In this document: positions 51,256-59,978 of the stretch, one piece after another
How the letters are laid out: every line of letters begins with the position of its first letter
Position numbering within the stretch: the first letter of the stretch is position 1
Assembly (NCBI GenBank): GCA_963808315.1
Contig: CAWEFK010000044.1
Location: 1-64,000, forward strand
DNA from: Palsa-504 sp963808315
Lineage (GTDB): Bacteria; Actinomycetota; Actinomycetes; Streptosporangiales; Streptosporangiaceae
DNA length: 64,000 bases
Reading direction: 5' to 3'
Made by a program: the position numbers and the translations under genes
The notes under the pieces: model-generated
Seen by the model: the letters and a program-made list of their open reading frames with translations, nothing else
What the model was told of the DNA's origin: nothing
The model's database searches: none

Positions 51256-52179
51256 GTGACCGACCTGCGGCAGGCCCACCACGCCGCTCGGGCGATCGGG
51301 GTCGCGACCCTGGGCCACGACCCCGGCCCCATGGCCACCGCTGAGAGCAGCTCGCACTGCGTGTACGTCAGCCCGGACGTCGTCGTGAAGATCATCGACG
51401 CCGACCGTCACTCCCGACTGGACAGGGAAATCGCCCTCGCACCCCACCTGCCCGCCGGCCTCACGGCCCCGCTGCTCGGCAGCGGGACCTACCGGCTGGG
51501 GACGCGCGACGTTCGGTACGCCTGCTACGCCCGCCTGCCGGGAACGGCGCCCGGCATGGACATGCCGGGCGTGGACGGTGTCACCGCGCGCCTGCTGGCC
51601 GAAGACGCGGTCCAGCGGCTCGACCGGCTACACCGCTGGATACCCGCGGTCCACGCCGGACGGACGCTGAGCGAACCTCTTGATCACGGCGGCTTCGTCA
51701 GCCAGGCTGCGCTCCTGGCCGAGGTCGAGGACCTCGCGGCCGTGGACCGGGACGGAGTCGTGGGCCGCTCCCTGCTCGACGGCCTGACCGCGATCGCGGA
51801 GCACGCGCCGCTGGCCGCACGGGCGGTCGTCCCGGTGCACGCGGACTGCCACTGGGGCAACTGGCTCGCGTGCGATCAGCACGTGACGGCGCTGCTTGAC
51901 TTCGAGTGGGCGCGCTTCGGCGAGCCGGTCGACGACTGGTTCTTCCTGATCCGATTTAGCGGCCCGCACAAGGAGACCGTTCTCGACATCATTGCCTGTG
52001 CCACCACGATCTCCCGGGAGATCCTCCGGGCCCAGTGCGAGGTTCGCGACGCAACCTACCTCGCCTCCGACCTTCGCATCGCGCTTCGACACCCCGATGC
52101 CTGTGCGGGGATGAGGGCGGAGCGCCTGCGAGCCCTCGAGGAACTCATCGTCGAGCGCTACTGGTGGCGCCAGCCGTAA
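51256..52179 (+). CDS. Aminoglycoside-phosphotransferase-family kinase
   Basis: 307 residues from GTG 51256. Nucleotide Lys in VVVKIIDADRHSRLDREIAL, catalytic loop VVPVHADCHWGNWLAC (HxDxxxxN) and metal motif LLDFEWARFGEPVDDWFFLI. APH/choline-kinase fold; may phosphorylate an antibiotic, or a cell metabolite. Single gene with no linked regulator. Confidence 0.85.
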   Translation: MTDLRQAHHAARAIGVATLGHDPGPMATAESSSHCVYVSPDVVVKIIDADRHSRLDREIALAPHLPAGLTAPLLGSGTYRLGTRDVRYACYARLPGTAPGMDMPGVDGVTARLLAEDAVQRLDRLHRWIPAVHAGRTLSEPLDHGGFVSQAALLAEVEDLAAVDRDGVVGRSLLDGLTAIAEHAPLAARAVVPVHADCHWGNWLACDQHVTALLDFEWARFGEPVDDWFFLIRFSGPHKETVLDIIACATTISREILRAQCEVRDATYLASDLRIALRHPDACAGMRAERLRALEELIVERYWWRQP

Positions 52180-52213
52180 CGGGACGGACGCGCCGCCTGC
52201 TGACCCTGAGGTA

Positions 52214-53008
52214 CTAGGTCGTGGCGGCGCGGCGGGCCAGGCCGTCCACGAAGATGTCGAGGAGAATCTCGAAGCGCTCGTCGGGGTCGGCGAGAGCGAA
52301 CTCGTCGGCGAGGCTGGTCATGGTCGGGAAGAGCTCGGCGGGGAGCGAGGCGGCGTAGTCGCGGGCCATGTCCGCGGCCTGCTGGCGGGCGGCCAGGTCA
52401 CCGGGCGGGGCACCGTCCGGGTCGGTCCCGTCCTCCATCCCGGTCTCGTCCACGGTGAAGCCGTTCACCGTGGCCAGCAGCAGCAGGTATCCCTGCACGG
52501 CCAGGCGCGGCGGCAGGCCGCCCGCGCGCAGGATAGTCAGCACGCGTTCGGAGAATTGCAGCGCGTTCGGGCCCATGGGGATGCGGCCGATCGAGATCCG
52601 CACCACGTAGGGGTGGCGCAGGCTGATCCGGCGCAGATCCCGGGCCACGTCCTTGAGCTGCTCGCGCCATCGCGACGGGTCGGGGTCGGGCACCTGGTTT
52701 TCGCCGATGATCTGATCGAGGACCAGGTCCAGCAGGCCGTCCTTGCTGCCGACATGCCAGTACAGGGAGGCAGCACCGGTGCCGAGTTCCTCGGCGAGAC
52801 GACGCATGCTCAGCGCCGCTAGGCCCTCGCGGTCGAGGAGCCGGACCGCGGCGGCCACGATCGCGTCCCGGCTGATCGGCTCCTTGCGACGCCGGGCCGG
52901 GCGGTCGGGCGCGCGCTGCCAGGGCGGCGGCGGGATCCGCACTCCCAGGTCCGAGACGCGGGGGTCCGAGACACGGGGCTCGGCTTTGTTGGCCGGATTC
53001 GCCGTCAT
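52214..53008 (-). CDS. TetR-family regulator (TetR_C_1-like)
   Basis: 264 residues from ATG 53008. Basic leader (APDRPARRRKEPISRDAIVA), HTH LAALSMRRLAEELGTGAASL then YWHVGSKDGLLDLVLDQIIG. C-terminal domain LPPRLAVQGYLLLLATVNGF. Divergent from the MFS exporter at 53132 with GAAC...GTTC palindromes between, the typical drug-efflux control pair. Confidence 0.9.
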   Translation of the reverse strand: MTANPANKAEPRVSDPRVSDLGVRIPPPPWQRAPDRPARRRKEPISRDAIVAAAVRLLDREGLAALSMRRLAEELGTGAASLYWHVGSKDGLLDLVLDQIIGENQVPDPDPSRWREQLKDVARDLRRISLRHPYVVRISIGRIPMGPNALQFSERVLTILRAGGLPPRLAVQGYLLLLATVNGFTVDETGMEDGTDPDGAPPGDLAARQQAADMARDYAASLPAELFPTMTSLADEFALADPDERFEILLDIFVDGLARRAATT

Positions 53009-53089
53009 CAGGACCTCTCTCGATCCGTTTGCTTCTTGAACACCGTACCGGTCTCGAACACCGCTTGACTCGACCGGTGGACCATGATA

Positions 53090-53118
53090 GAACGACGTTC
53101 GATAAATGAACAAGGTTC
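53090..53118. promoter_or_regulatory. TetR operators before the MFS gene
   Basis: GAACGACGTTC (53090-53100) and GAACAAGGTTC (53108-53118), 18 bases apart centre to centre. Confidence 0.65.
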
Positions 53119-53131
53119 GAGGAGTGTTTAG

Positions 53132-54637
53132 GTGTCCACCCAGCCTTCGGCCGCCACCGGCCGCCCGCTCGCATCGCCCGGTCACACCGCACCGGCGGGT
53201 CAGACCGCGGCAGCTGGTTACCCGCGGCGATGGCTCGCCGCGATCGTCATGATCGTCGGGGCGCTCATGGACATGATCGACGTGACGATCGTCAACGTGG
53301 CGCTGCCCACCATCCGGCGTGACCTGCACGCCAGCGCCACCCAGCTGGAGTGGGTGGTCTCCGGGTACATGCTGGCGTTCGCGGCGGTGCTCATCATCGC
53401 GGGGAACCTCGGCGACCTGCTCGGGCGCAAGCGCGTCTTCGGATTCGGCGTCGCGGTCTTCGGGCTGGCCAGCCTGAGCGCCGGGCTGGCGGGGTCAGGC
53501 ACGGAGCTGATCGCCGCCCGCGTCGTGCAGGGCGCCGCCGCGGCAGCCATGGCCCCTCAGGTGCTCGCCACGTTCCGCGCCGTCTTCACCGGATCCGAAC
53601 GGGGCCAGGCGTTCGGCATCTACGGCGCGATGATCGGTGCCGCCTCCGCCGTCGGCCTGGTCCTCGGCGGGGTGCTGACCGACGCCAACCTGTTCGGCTG
53701 GGGCTGGCGCTCGGTCTTCTTCGTCAACGTCCCCGTGTCGGCCTGCGCGCTGATCGCGGGCCTGCGTTTCGTGCCCGAGACCAAGGACCCGGCCGCGCGA
53801 CAGCCCGACGTGCCCGGCGCGATCCTGCTGGCCGGATCGCTGGTCGCCATCGTCTACCCGCTGCTCGAGGGTCGTCAGCTCGGCTGGCCGGCCTGGGTGT
53901 GGCTAGTGCTGACGGCCGGGCTGGCCGGCCTGGGCGCGCTTGGACTGATCGAGGCCAACCGCCGCGGAAGCCGGACCCCGCTGTTGCGGGCCGGGCTGTT
54001 CCGGGTCCCCGCGTTCGCGGCCGGGCTGGGGGTCCAGCTCGCGTTCGCGGCCGGCCTGCAGGGCTTCTTCCTGGCCTTCGCGCTGTGGCTGCAGGCCGGC
54101 CAGCACTTCTCGCCGCTGAAGGCGGGCCTGACCGCGGTCGCGTTCAGCGTCGGCAGCTTCGTCGCCGCGCCCGTCGCGGTGCCGCTGGCCCAGCGGCACG
54201 GCCGGGGCGTCCTGGCCGCCGGCGGGGTGCTGATGGTGGCGGGCCTCGCGGGCGTGACGCTGGCCGTCCCGCACGTGGGGGTGAACGGCAGCCCCTGGCC
54301 GATCGCGCCCGGCCTGGTGGTGGCGGGTGCGGGTCTGGCCCTGCTGATCGTGCCGCTGGTCAACGTGGTGCTCGCGGCGGTCCCTGTCGAGGCAGCCGGG
54401 GGTGCGTCCGGGCTGTTCAGCACGGCGCAGCAACTGGGCGGCGCGCTGGGCGTGGCGCTGGGCGGCACGGTGTTCTTCGGTGACCTCGACGGCCACTCGT
54501 TCCGGGCCGCGCTGGTCCACACCGCGCCGTACTCGATGGGCGCGTTCGCGCTCTGCGCCGTCTTGTCGATGCTGCTGCCGCGCACGGCCGTGTCGGAGGA
54601 ATCGCTGACCGGATCGGCGAAAGAAAACGCCGGCTAA
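53132..54637 (+). CDS. MFS multidrug exporter (DHA2, 14 helices)
   Basis: 501 residues from GTG 53132. MIVGALMDMIDVTIVNVALP (motif D1 of DHA2 proteins), TQLEWVVSGYMLAFAAVLII, GNLGDLLGRKRVFGFG (motif A) and GAAAAAMAPQVLATFRAVFT (motif C region). EmrB/QacA-type proton antiporter for drugs or self-made metabolites. Controlled by the divergent TetR gene. Confidence 0.92.
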   Translation: MSTQPSAATGRPLASPGHTAPAGQTAAAGYPRRWLAAIVMIVGALMDMIDVTIVNVALPTIRRDLHASATQLEWVVSGYMLAFAAVLIIAGNLGDLLGRKRVFGFGVAVFGLASLSAGLAGSGTELIAARVVQGAAAAAMAPQVLATFRAVFTGSERGQAFGIYGAMIGAASAVGLVLGGVLTDANLFGWGWRSVFFVNVPVSACALIAGLRFVPETKDPAARQPDVPGAILLAGSLVAIVYPLLEGRQLGWPAWVWLVLTAGLAGLGALGLIEANRRGSRTPLLRAGLFRVPAFAAGLGVQLAFAAGLQGFFLAFALWLQAGQHFSPLKAGLTAVAFSVGSFVAAPVAVPLAQRHGRGVLAAGGVLMVAGLAGVTLAVPHVGVNGSPWPIAPGLVVAGAGLALLIVPLVNVVLAAVPVEAAGGASGLFSTAQQLGGALGVALGGTVFFGDLDGHSFRAALVHTAPYSMGAFALCAVLSMLLPRTAVSEESLTGSAKENAG

Positions 54638-55483
54638 CGATCCGCTGCGGGCGTACCGGCCGGGGGTGGTGCCGAGGACACGCGTGAAATGGCGGCTCAG
54701 GTGCGGCTGATCGCAGAAGCCGACCTCGGCCGCGGCCAGGCCGGGCGGCAGTCCGCCGAGCAGGAGCCGTCGCGCTCGATCGACCCGCCGGCTCGTCAGG
54801 TACTGATGCGGGCTGATCCCGAACTCCCGGCTGAACATCCGGACCAGGTGAGCCGGGTGGGCGTGCAGAGCGCTCGATGCCTCCCGGAGCGTCACGCCCT
54901 CGCGGAAGCGGGCGTCGATCAGGTCACGCAGGGCATGCGCCATGGTGGCGCCCGACCTGGGCGCGGCGGGGTCGCCGGGGTGGGCGGGGTCGCCGGGGTG
55001 GCGCAGGTGGTGGCGGAGCCGTTCGGTAATAAGGGCCAAGCGGTTTTCCGCCTCGAATTCCTCGCCCGGCTGCCCGAGCACGTGATGCAACTGGTGGATG
55101 CGTTGCCGCAGGAGCGGGTCGGACAGCAGGGGCTGGTCGACGGCTGGGCCGATAAGGCTGGCCGGCAGGTGCGAGAGGTCGAGGTAGACGACCCGCTTGC
55201 CGAAGCCCGCGGACGTGGCGGCGCGCCCGTTGTGCGGGACCTGCGGGGGCAGCAGCGTGACGACCTGGTCCAGGGCACCATGCTCGTGACGGTGCAGGTC
55301 ATAGCGGACCATCCCGTCGTCGACGATCAGCAGCGTCCAGGCCTCGTGCGTGTGCATGGGGTAGATGTGGCTGATCATGTGCGCGTGGAAGACCTCGACG
55401 ACGCCGGGGACCTCCGGTCGCCAGGCACGGACCCGCGTGTCACCGGCCACGCAAAAATCGTACAAGACTGTCATCGGGGCCAC
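54636..55483 (-). CDS. AraC-family regulator (cupin sensor)
   Basis: About 280 residues. Cupin: PGVVEVFHAHMISHIYPMHT and HEAWTLLIVDDGMVRYDL; HTH: VTLREASSALHAHPAHLVRM and LAAAEVGFCDQPHLSRHFTR, ending VLGTTPGRYAR. The frame has no stop and runs on antisense through the MFS gene; in another frame TAG occurs at about 54636, just past the usual family end, so I place the 3' end there and suspect a small indel. Divergent from the DUF2000 gene, 17 bases apart. Confidence 0.8.
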
Positions 55484-55500
55484 GGTGTTTTATTGCTGGC

Positions 55501-55932
55501 ATGGATACAGCCAGCGAGCCGATTCGGTTCGACACCAAGATCGCCGTTCTGCTGCGTGAGGACCTGGAGGCGTGGCAGCGGCTCAACGTCACCGCGTTCC
55601 TGGTCAGCGGGATCGGGTCGCGGAGCCCGGAGGTGATCGGCGAGCCCTACGCGGACGCGGACGGGACGGAGTACCTGCCGATGTTCCGCCAGCCGGTCCT
55701 GGTCTTCGAAGCGAGCAAGGAGACCCTGGCCAGGGCCTGCGCGGCCGCCGTCGGCCGGGGCGTGGCCCTGTCGGTCTTTACCGCGGATCTCTTCTCGACC
55801 GGCAACGACCGGGACAACCGGGCCGCCGTGCGCGCCGTGCGCGGGGCCGACCTGGACCTGGCCGGTATCGCCGTGCACGGCCCGCGCGGCGCCGTCGACA
55901 AGATCGTCAAGGGCGCGCGCATGCACCCGTGA
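55501..55932 (+). CDS. DUF2000 family protein
   Basis: 143 residues. FDTKIAVLLREDLEAWQRLN, VTAFLVSGIGSRSPEVIGEP and YLPMFRQPVLVFEASKETLA match DUF2000 (PTH2-like fold). This family is typically encoded next to an AraC regulator, as here. Biochemical role unknown. Confidence 0.85.
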   Translation: MDTASEPIRFDTKIAVLLREDLEAWQRLNVTAFLVSGIGSRSPEVIGEPYADADGTEYLPMFRQPVLVFEASKETLARACAAAVGRGVALSVFTADLFSTGNDRDNRAAVRAVRGADLDLAGIAVHGPRGAVDKIVKGARMHP

Positions 55933-56015
55933 TCACCGGGTTCCCGCGTGGCGCGGTCGGTGGCGGTGGTCGCGTCCGGCGACGTTGAGCACGATGCCGG
56001 CTCCCCTGATGGCCG

Positions 56016-56082
56016 CCCGAACCTGACCCACAGCGAGGGACCATCGGTGTTGCTTGGGCCACCACGTTGGACCATCGGTGTT
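56016..56082. repeat. 67-bp intergenic repeat, copy 2
   Basis: CCCGAACCTGACCCACAGCG and two GGACCATCGGTGTTG boxes; matches 20743-20810. Ends 18 bases before the next start codon. Confidence 0.7.
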
Positions 56083-56099
56083 GTTATAGGTTTGATCCG

Positions 56100-56882
56100 G
56101 TGAGCCCTGCCGCTGATTTTCTGGCCGCTTATGACACCCAGCTGCGAGCGGCCGAAGTGTCCGGTCTTCCCACGGGTGTCTACGCGGAAACCGATCCGCC
56201 GATCACCCGGATCATGGGCCAGCACCGCGGGTTCGTCAGCGGTCCCGCCGATCTCGGAGTCGACGGCGCCGCGCTTGATGCCCTGATCGCCCGTCAGCGG
56301 GAGTTCTTCGCGGCCCGCGGCGAAGCAGTGGAGTGGAAGACACGCGGCCACGACCGGCCGTCGGGGATCCCCGAGCGGCTGCTGGCGGCCGGCTTTGTTC
56401 CTGAGCCCCAGGAGACTGTGCTCGTCGGCCTGGCCAAGAACCTGGCGGCCGGCCCGCCCGTCCTCCCGCAGGGAGTCACCATCACCCAGGTCACCGAGGA
56501 AACGGGCATCCGCAGGATCGCCGCCCTGGAGTCCGAAGTCTGGGGCGAAGACTGGTCCTGGCTGGTCGACGATCTGCTCGCGCGACTGCGCCTGGGGCAC
56601 ACCACCGTGTTCGCCGCCGAAGCCGGCGGCCGGGTCGTGTCCGCGGCATGGCTGGTGCTGAAACCAGGCACCGAGTTCGGCGGGCTGTGGGGCGGCTCGA
56701 CGCTCGGCCCGTGGCGAGGACGCGGGCTGTACCGCGCTCTGGTCGGCCGCAGAGCCGCTCTGGCCGCCGAGCTTGGCGTCCGCTACCTCCAGGTCGACGC
56801 CTCAGACGAGAGCCGTCCCATCCTCGAGCGACTGGGACTCGTCCCGGTCACGACCACCACTCCTTACGTCTGGACGCCCTGA
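56100..56882 (+). CDS. GNAT-family N-acetyltransferase
   Basis: 260 residues from GTG 56100. N-terminal helical half (FLAAYDTQLRAAEVSGLPTG), then the GNAT core with TTVFAAEAGGRVVSAAWLVL, GGSTLGPWRGRGLYRALVGR (acetyl-CoA loop RGRGLY) and LGVRYLQVDASDESRPILER. Start is uncertain, with no good ribosome site; the repeat lies directly upstream. Substrate unknown. Confidence 0.85.
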   Translation: MSPAADFLAAYDTQLRAAEVSGLPTGVYAETDPPITRIMGQHRGFVSGPADLGVDGAALDALIARQREFFAARGEAVEWKTRGHDRPSGIPERLLAAGFVPEPQETVLVGLAKNLAAGPPVLPQGVTITQVTEETGIRRIAALESEVWGEDWSWLVDDLLARLRLGHTTVFAAEAGGRVVSAAWLVLKPGTEFGGLWGGSTLGPWRGRGLYRALVGRRAALAAELGVRYLQVDASDESRPILERLGLVPVTTTTPYVWTP

Positions 56883-56911
56883 CCGGGGCTAGCTAAGGGC
56901 CTGGAACGAGC

Positions 56912-56952
56912 ACCACGGTCCGTTCGGAAGAAGAGGCCGAACGGGCCGTGGT
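56912..56952. terminator. Hairpin formed by two inverted copies of the intergenic repeat
   Basis: ACCACGGTCCGTTCGG pairs with CCGAACGGGCCGTGGT (15 of 16) around AAGAAGAGG, between convergent genes; the best hairpin form of the repeat. Confidence 0.75.
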
Positions 56953-57007
56953 AGGACGATCCGTCCCTCGGTCCTTCGAATCCGGGGGGACATGCGGCGC
57001 GGGCCGT

Positions 57008-57652
57008 TCATGATCCGCCGGCCAGGCCGCGGACGGCCATGCCGATGGCGGTGCGGACGACGTCGATGAGGTCCGGGGATGCGCTGGAGTGGCGGGCCCA
57101 GTGCAGGACGGCGGCTCGTTCGGCTCCGGTGACGACGGCGGCGAGCACCTGGGGTTCGAGGTCGCCCTCGCCGGCGCCGGTGCGGCGGGCGATGGCGACG
57201 GCCAGGGCGGTCTCGACGGCGGCAGCGGCCTTGAGGTACTCGCCGTACAGGGCCGGCTCGGTGGCGACCAGGGCCCGGAAGTCGCGGAGCCAGTGAGGGG
57301 GCAGGCCGTCCAGCTCGTCCTGCTCGTACAGGCCGGCCATGGTCGCGGTGAGGGCGTCGCCGAGGGGTTCGGCGGGCGGGCGGGCGGCCAGGCGGGCCGC
57401 GAGGCGGGCGGCCCGCCAGGTGGCCGGCCAGGCGATCGCGGCTTCCTTGCTGGCGAAGTAGTTGTTGAAGGTCCGAGGCGAGACACCGGTCGCCGCCGCG
57501 ATCTGCGGAACCCGGACGCCGCCCAGGCCATGCTCCTTGGCCAGCTCGAACGCGGCCAGGGACAGGTCCAGGCGGGTCTGCTCCTTCTGCTGGTCGCGGC
57601 GGCGCACCGGGGGCTGCGGGACGGCCGGCTGCGGGAGGGTCGTGGTGTCCAT
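57008..57652 (-). CDS. TetR-family regulator
   Basis: 214 residues. QTRLDLSLAAFELAKEHGLG and VRVPQIAAATGVSPRTFNNY with FASKEAAI: the MftR-like TetR HTH whose recognition helix carries SPRTFNNYF. Long helical C-terminus. Followed by a small membrane gene upstream in orientation; divergent from the ABC operon at 58160 with paired TTGCG/CGCAA operators, so it likely represses that exporter. Confidence 0.9.
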   Translation of the reverse strand: MDTTTLPQPAVPQPPVRRRDQQKEQTRLDLSLAAFELAKEHGLGGVRVPQIAAATGVSPRTFNNYFASKEAAIAWPATWRAARLAARLAARPPAEPLGDALTATMAGLYEQDELDGLPPHWLRDFRALVATEPALYGEYLKAAAAVETALAVAIARRTGAGEGDLEPQVLAAVVTGAERAAVLHWARHSSASPDLIDVVRTAIGMAVRGLAGGS

Positions 57653-57702
57653 GCTGTGCCTTCCGTGGTGGCGTGCTGGCTAGGCCCAGCTCATCGCTTG
57701 GC

Positions 57703-57894
57703 TCATCGCCCGGCCTGGGAGGTGCTGCGCCGGCGGTGGACGAACTGGACGACCGACAGGGCCAGGAACGGGGCGCTCATCACGATCAGCAGGGTCGAGT
57801 GCTCGGCCAGGCCGAGGGCGAGGAAGACGATGTTGGAAAGGGCGCTCAGCACGGCGCCGAGGACCGGGTAGCGGTGGTTGATGAGGAACAACAT
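57703..57894 (-). CDS. Small two-helix membrane protein
   Basis: 63 residues, LGAVLSALSNIVFLALGLAE and LLIVMSAPFLALSVVQFV with a basic C-terminus. First gene of the unit that continues into the TetR gene 50 bases on. Function unknown. Confidence 0.65.
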   Translation of the reverse strand: MLFLINHRYPVLGAVLSALSNIVFLALGLAEHSTLLIVMSAPFLALSVVQFVHRRRSTSQAGR

Positions 57895-57956
57895 GGGTGG
57901 TTTCCTTCCGCGAGGCCGGGCTGGCCGGGTTGATATGGCTTGAGCGTAACAGAATT

Positions 57957-57989
57957 TTGCGCATCACGCAAGTAATGCGTAACACGCAA
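57957..57989. promoter_or_regulatory. Twin operators before the small membrane/TetR genes
   Basis: TTGCGCATCACGCAA (57957-57971) and ATGCGTAACACGCAA (57975-57989), TTGCG-N5-CGCAA palindromes 18 bases apart. Confidence 0.7.
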
Positions 57990-58003
57990 TTATCGCGGCC
58001 GGG

Positions 58004-58017
58004 AGGGCCGTTCGGAT
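58004..58017. repeat. Degenerate intergenic repeat core
   Basis: AGGGCCGTTCGGAT, core only; weak member of the motif family. Confidence 0.35.
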
Positions 58018-58159
58018 GTTGGCTATTGACCATAACTTTTAAGCTATGTACCATAGCGATACGAAGATGGCCCAAAGCCAAGTGGCGACGGACCGGCTGC
58101 CTGGCCCGGCCCCTCGAGGACGAGCCGCCTGCGGATCTCAACCGAAAGGACCTGGCACT

Positions 58160-59107
58160 ATGGCTACTCACTCACCGAGCATCGAGGTACGGGAGCTGAC
58201 CAAGGCCTACGGCAAGACCGTCGCCGTGGACCACCTCAGCTTTGACGTCCATCCCGGACGGGTCACCGGGTTCCTCGGCCCGAACGGCGCGGGCAAATCC
58301 ACCACGCTGCGCATGATCCTCGGCCTGGACAACCCCACGGCGGGATCGGCGCTGATCAACGGACGGCCGTTCGCGGATCACCGCCAGCCCCTCTTCGAGG
58401 TCGGCGCCCTGCTTGATCCCAAGGCCTTTCATCCCGGCCGCAGCGCGGCCAACCACCTGCGCTGCCTGGCCCTGGCCAACGGGATCGACCAGCGCCGCGT
58501 CGAGGCGGTCCTGGACCTGGCCGGCCTCACCGCCGTGGCCGCCAAGCGGGCCGGCGGGTTCTCCCTCGGGATGGGGCAGCGCCTCGGGCTCGCCGCCGCC
58601 CTCCTCGGCGACCCCGACATCTTGATCCTCGACGAGCCCGTCAACGGGCTCGACCCCGAGGGCGTCCTGTGGATCCGCACTCTGTTGCGCTCCCTGGCCG
58701 CCGAAGGCCGCACCGTGCTTGTCTCATCGCACCTGATGAGCGAGATGGCCCTCACCGCCGAGCATCTCGTCGTCATCGGCCAGGGTCGTCTGCTGGCCGA
58801 CGACAGCGTCGAGGCCGTCGTCGCCGCCAGCGGCCACAACACCGCCCGGGTCCGCTCCCCCCAGGCCGGGCACCTGGCCGCGCTGCTGACCGCCCGCGGC
58901 GCCGTCTCCACCGTCACCGGCCCGGGCGAGCTGACCGTCACCGGCGTCTCGACCGACACCATCGGAGACCTCGCCGCCGCCAACGCCATCACCATCCACG
59001 AACTGTCCCTCCAGCGGGCATCGCTCGAAGCCGCCTTCATGGACCTCACCCACGACAGCGTCCAGTACCGCGCCGGAACCCCTCTCACTGAAGAAAGCGC
59101 AGCCTGA
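58160..59107 (+). CDS. ABC transporter ATP-binding protein (BcrA-like)
   Basis: 315 residues from ATG 58160 (AAAGGACC upstream). IEVRELTKAYGKTVAVDHLS, Walker A GPNGAGKST, signature FSLGMGQRLGLAAALLGDPD, Walker B ILILDEPVNGLDPEG and SSHLMSEM. The G-F-S-L-G-M-G-Q signature is that of bacitracin/lantibiotic-type ATPases. The permease follows after two bases; TetR genes flank both sides. Confidence 0.92.
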   Translation: MATHSPSIEVRELTKAYGKTVAVDHLSFDVHPGRVTGFLGPNGAGKSTTLRMILGLDNPTAGSALINGRPFADHRQPLFEVGALLDPKAFHPGRSAANHLRCLALANGIDQRRVEAVLDLAGLTAVAAKRAGGFSLGMGQRLGLAAALLGDPDILILDEPVNGLDPEGVLWIRTLLRSLAAEGRTVLVSSHLMSEMALTAEHLVVIGQGRLLADDSVEAVVAASGHNTARVRSPQAGHLAALLTARGAVSTVTGPGELTVTGVSTDTIGDLAAANAITIHELSLQRASLEAAFMDLTHDSVQYRAGTPLTEESAA

Positions 59108-59109
59108 CC

Positions 59110-59910
59110 ATGACCGCTACCACCGTCGTCCCAACCCTCCCCCTGACCGCTTCGACCCGCCGGCCTGTCCTGCCGGACCTGCTGCGCTCGGAGTGGGCCA
59201 AGGCCCGCAGCGTCCGCTCGACCTACTGGACCCTGGCCGCCGCCGTCGCCGCCATGATCGGCTACGGCGCCATCAACAGTGCCTCCCACGCCGGCGTTCG
59301 CCCCGGAAGCTTCGACCCCGTCCTGATGAGCCTGTCGGGAGTGCTGTTCGCCCAGCTCGCCGTCGGCGTCCTCGGCGTCATGGTGATCACGACCGAGTAC
59401 TCGACCGGGATGATCCGCTCCACCTTCGCCGCCGCCCCGCAGCGGGTCTCGGTCCTCATCGCCAAGGCCGGAGTCCTCGGCGCGGCCGCCTTTACCGTCG
59501 GCACCGTGGCCAGCTTGATCGCCTTCCTGTCCGGCCAGGCCATCATGGGCGCCAACGGGGTCGGCCTGGCCTCACCAGGCGCGCTGCGCTCGGTCATCGG
59601 CATCGGCCTCTACCTCGGCCTGCTGAGCATCTTCGCGGTCGCCCTCGGCACCATCATCAGGCGCAGCGCCGGCGCCATCGCCGCCCTGGTCGGGCTGATC
59701 ATGATCCTGCCCGCCCTGTTGCTGACGCTCCCCGCCTCGTTCCAGGACACGGTGGTCAAGTTCCTGCCGGGCAACGCCGGGCAAGCCATCTTCACCACCG
59801 GCCAGGACACCTCCACCCTGTCCCCCTGGGCCGGCCTGGCCGTGTTCGCCCTCTACGCCGCCGCCGCCCTCGCCCTGGCTCTGGTCATCCTGCGCCGCCG
59901 CGACGCCTGA
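59110..59910 (+). CDS. ABC-2 permease
   Basis: 266 residues, six helices; SEWAKARSVRSTYWTLAAAV and ITTEYSTGMIRSTFAAAPQR are the conserved first loop of BcrB-like permeases. Partner of the preceding ATPase; the pair probably exports a peptide or lipid-like toxicant. Confidence 0.9.
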   Translation: MTATTVVPTLPLTASTRRPVLPDLLRSEWAKARSVRSTYWTLAAAVAAMIGYGAINSASHAGVRPGSFDPVLMSLSGVLFAQLAVGVLGVMVITTEYSTGMIRSTFAAAPQRVSVLIAKAGVLGAAAFTVGTVASLIAFLSGQAIMGANGVGLASPGALRSVIGIGLYLGLLSIFAVALGTIIRRSAGAIAALVGLIMILPALLLTLPASFQDTVVKFLPGNAGQAIFTTGQDTSTLSPWAGLAVFALYAAAALALALVILRRRDA

Positions 59911-59978
59911 TCCCGGCCGTCCCTTACCAGGAGCTACAGCGATGCACGACCCGCGAATCGCCGCTAGGGTGAACCACC

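Noticed and set aside
53903..54635. Continuation of the AraC frame antisense through the MFS exporter
   Set aside because: The AraC fold is complete before this point and the extension is low-complexity; best explained by high GC and a lost stop.
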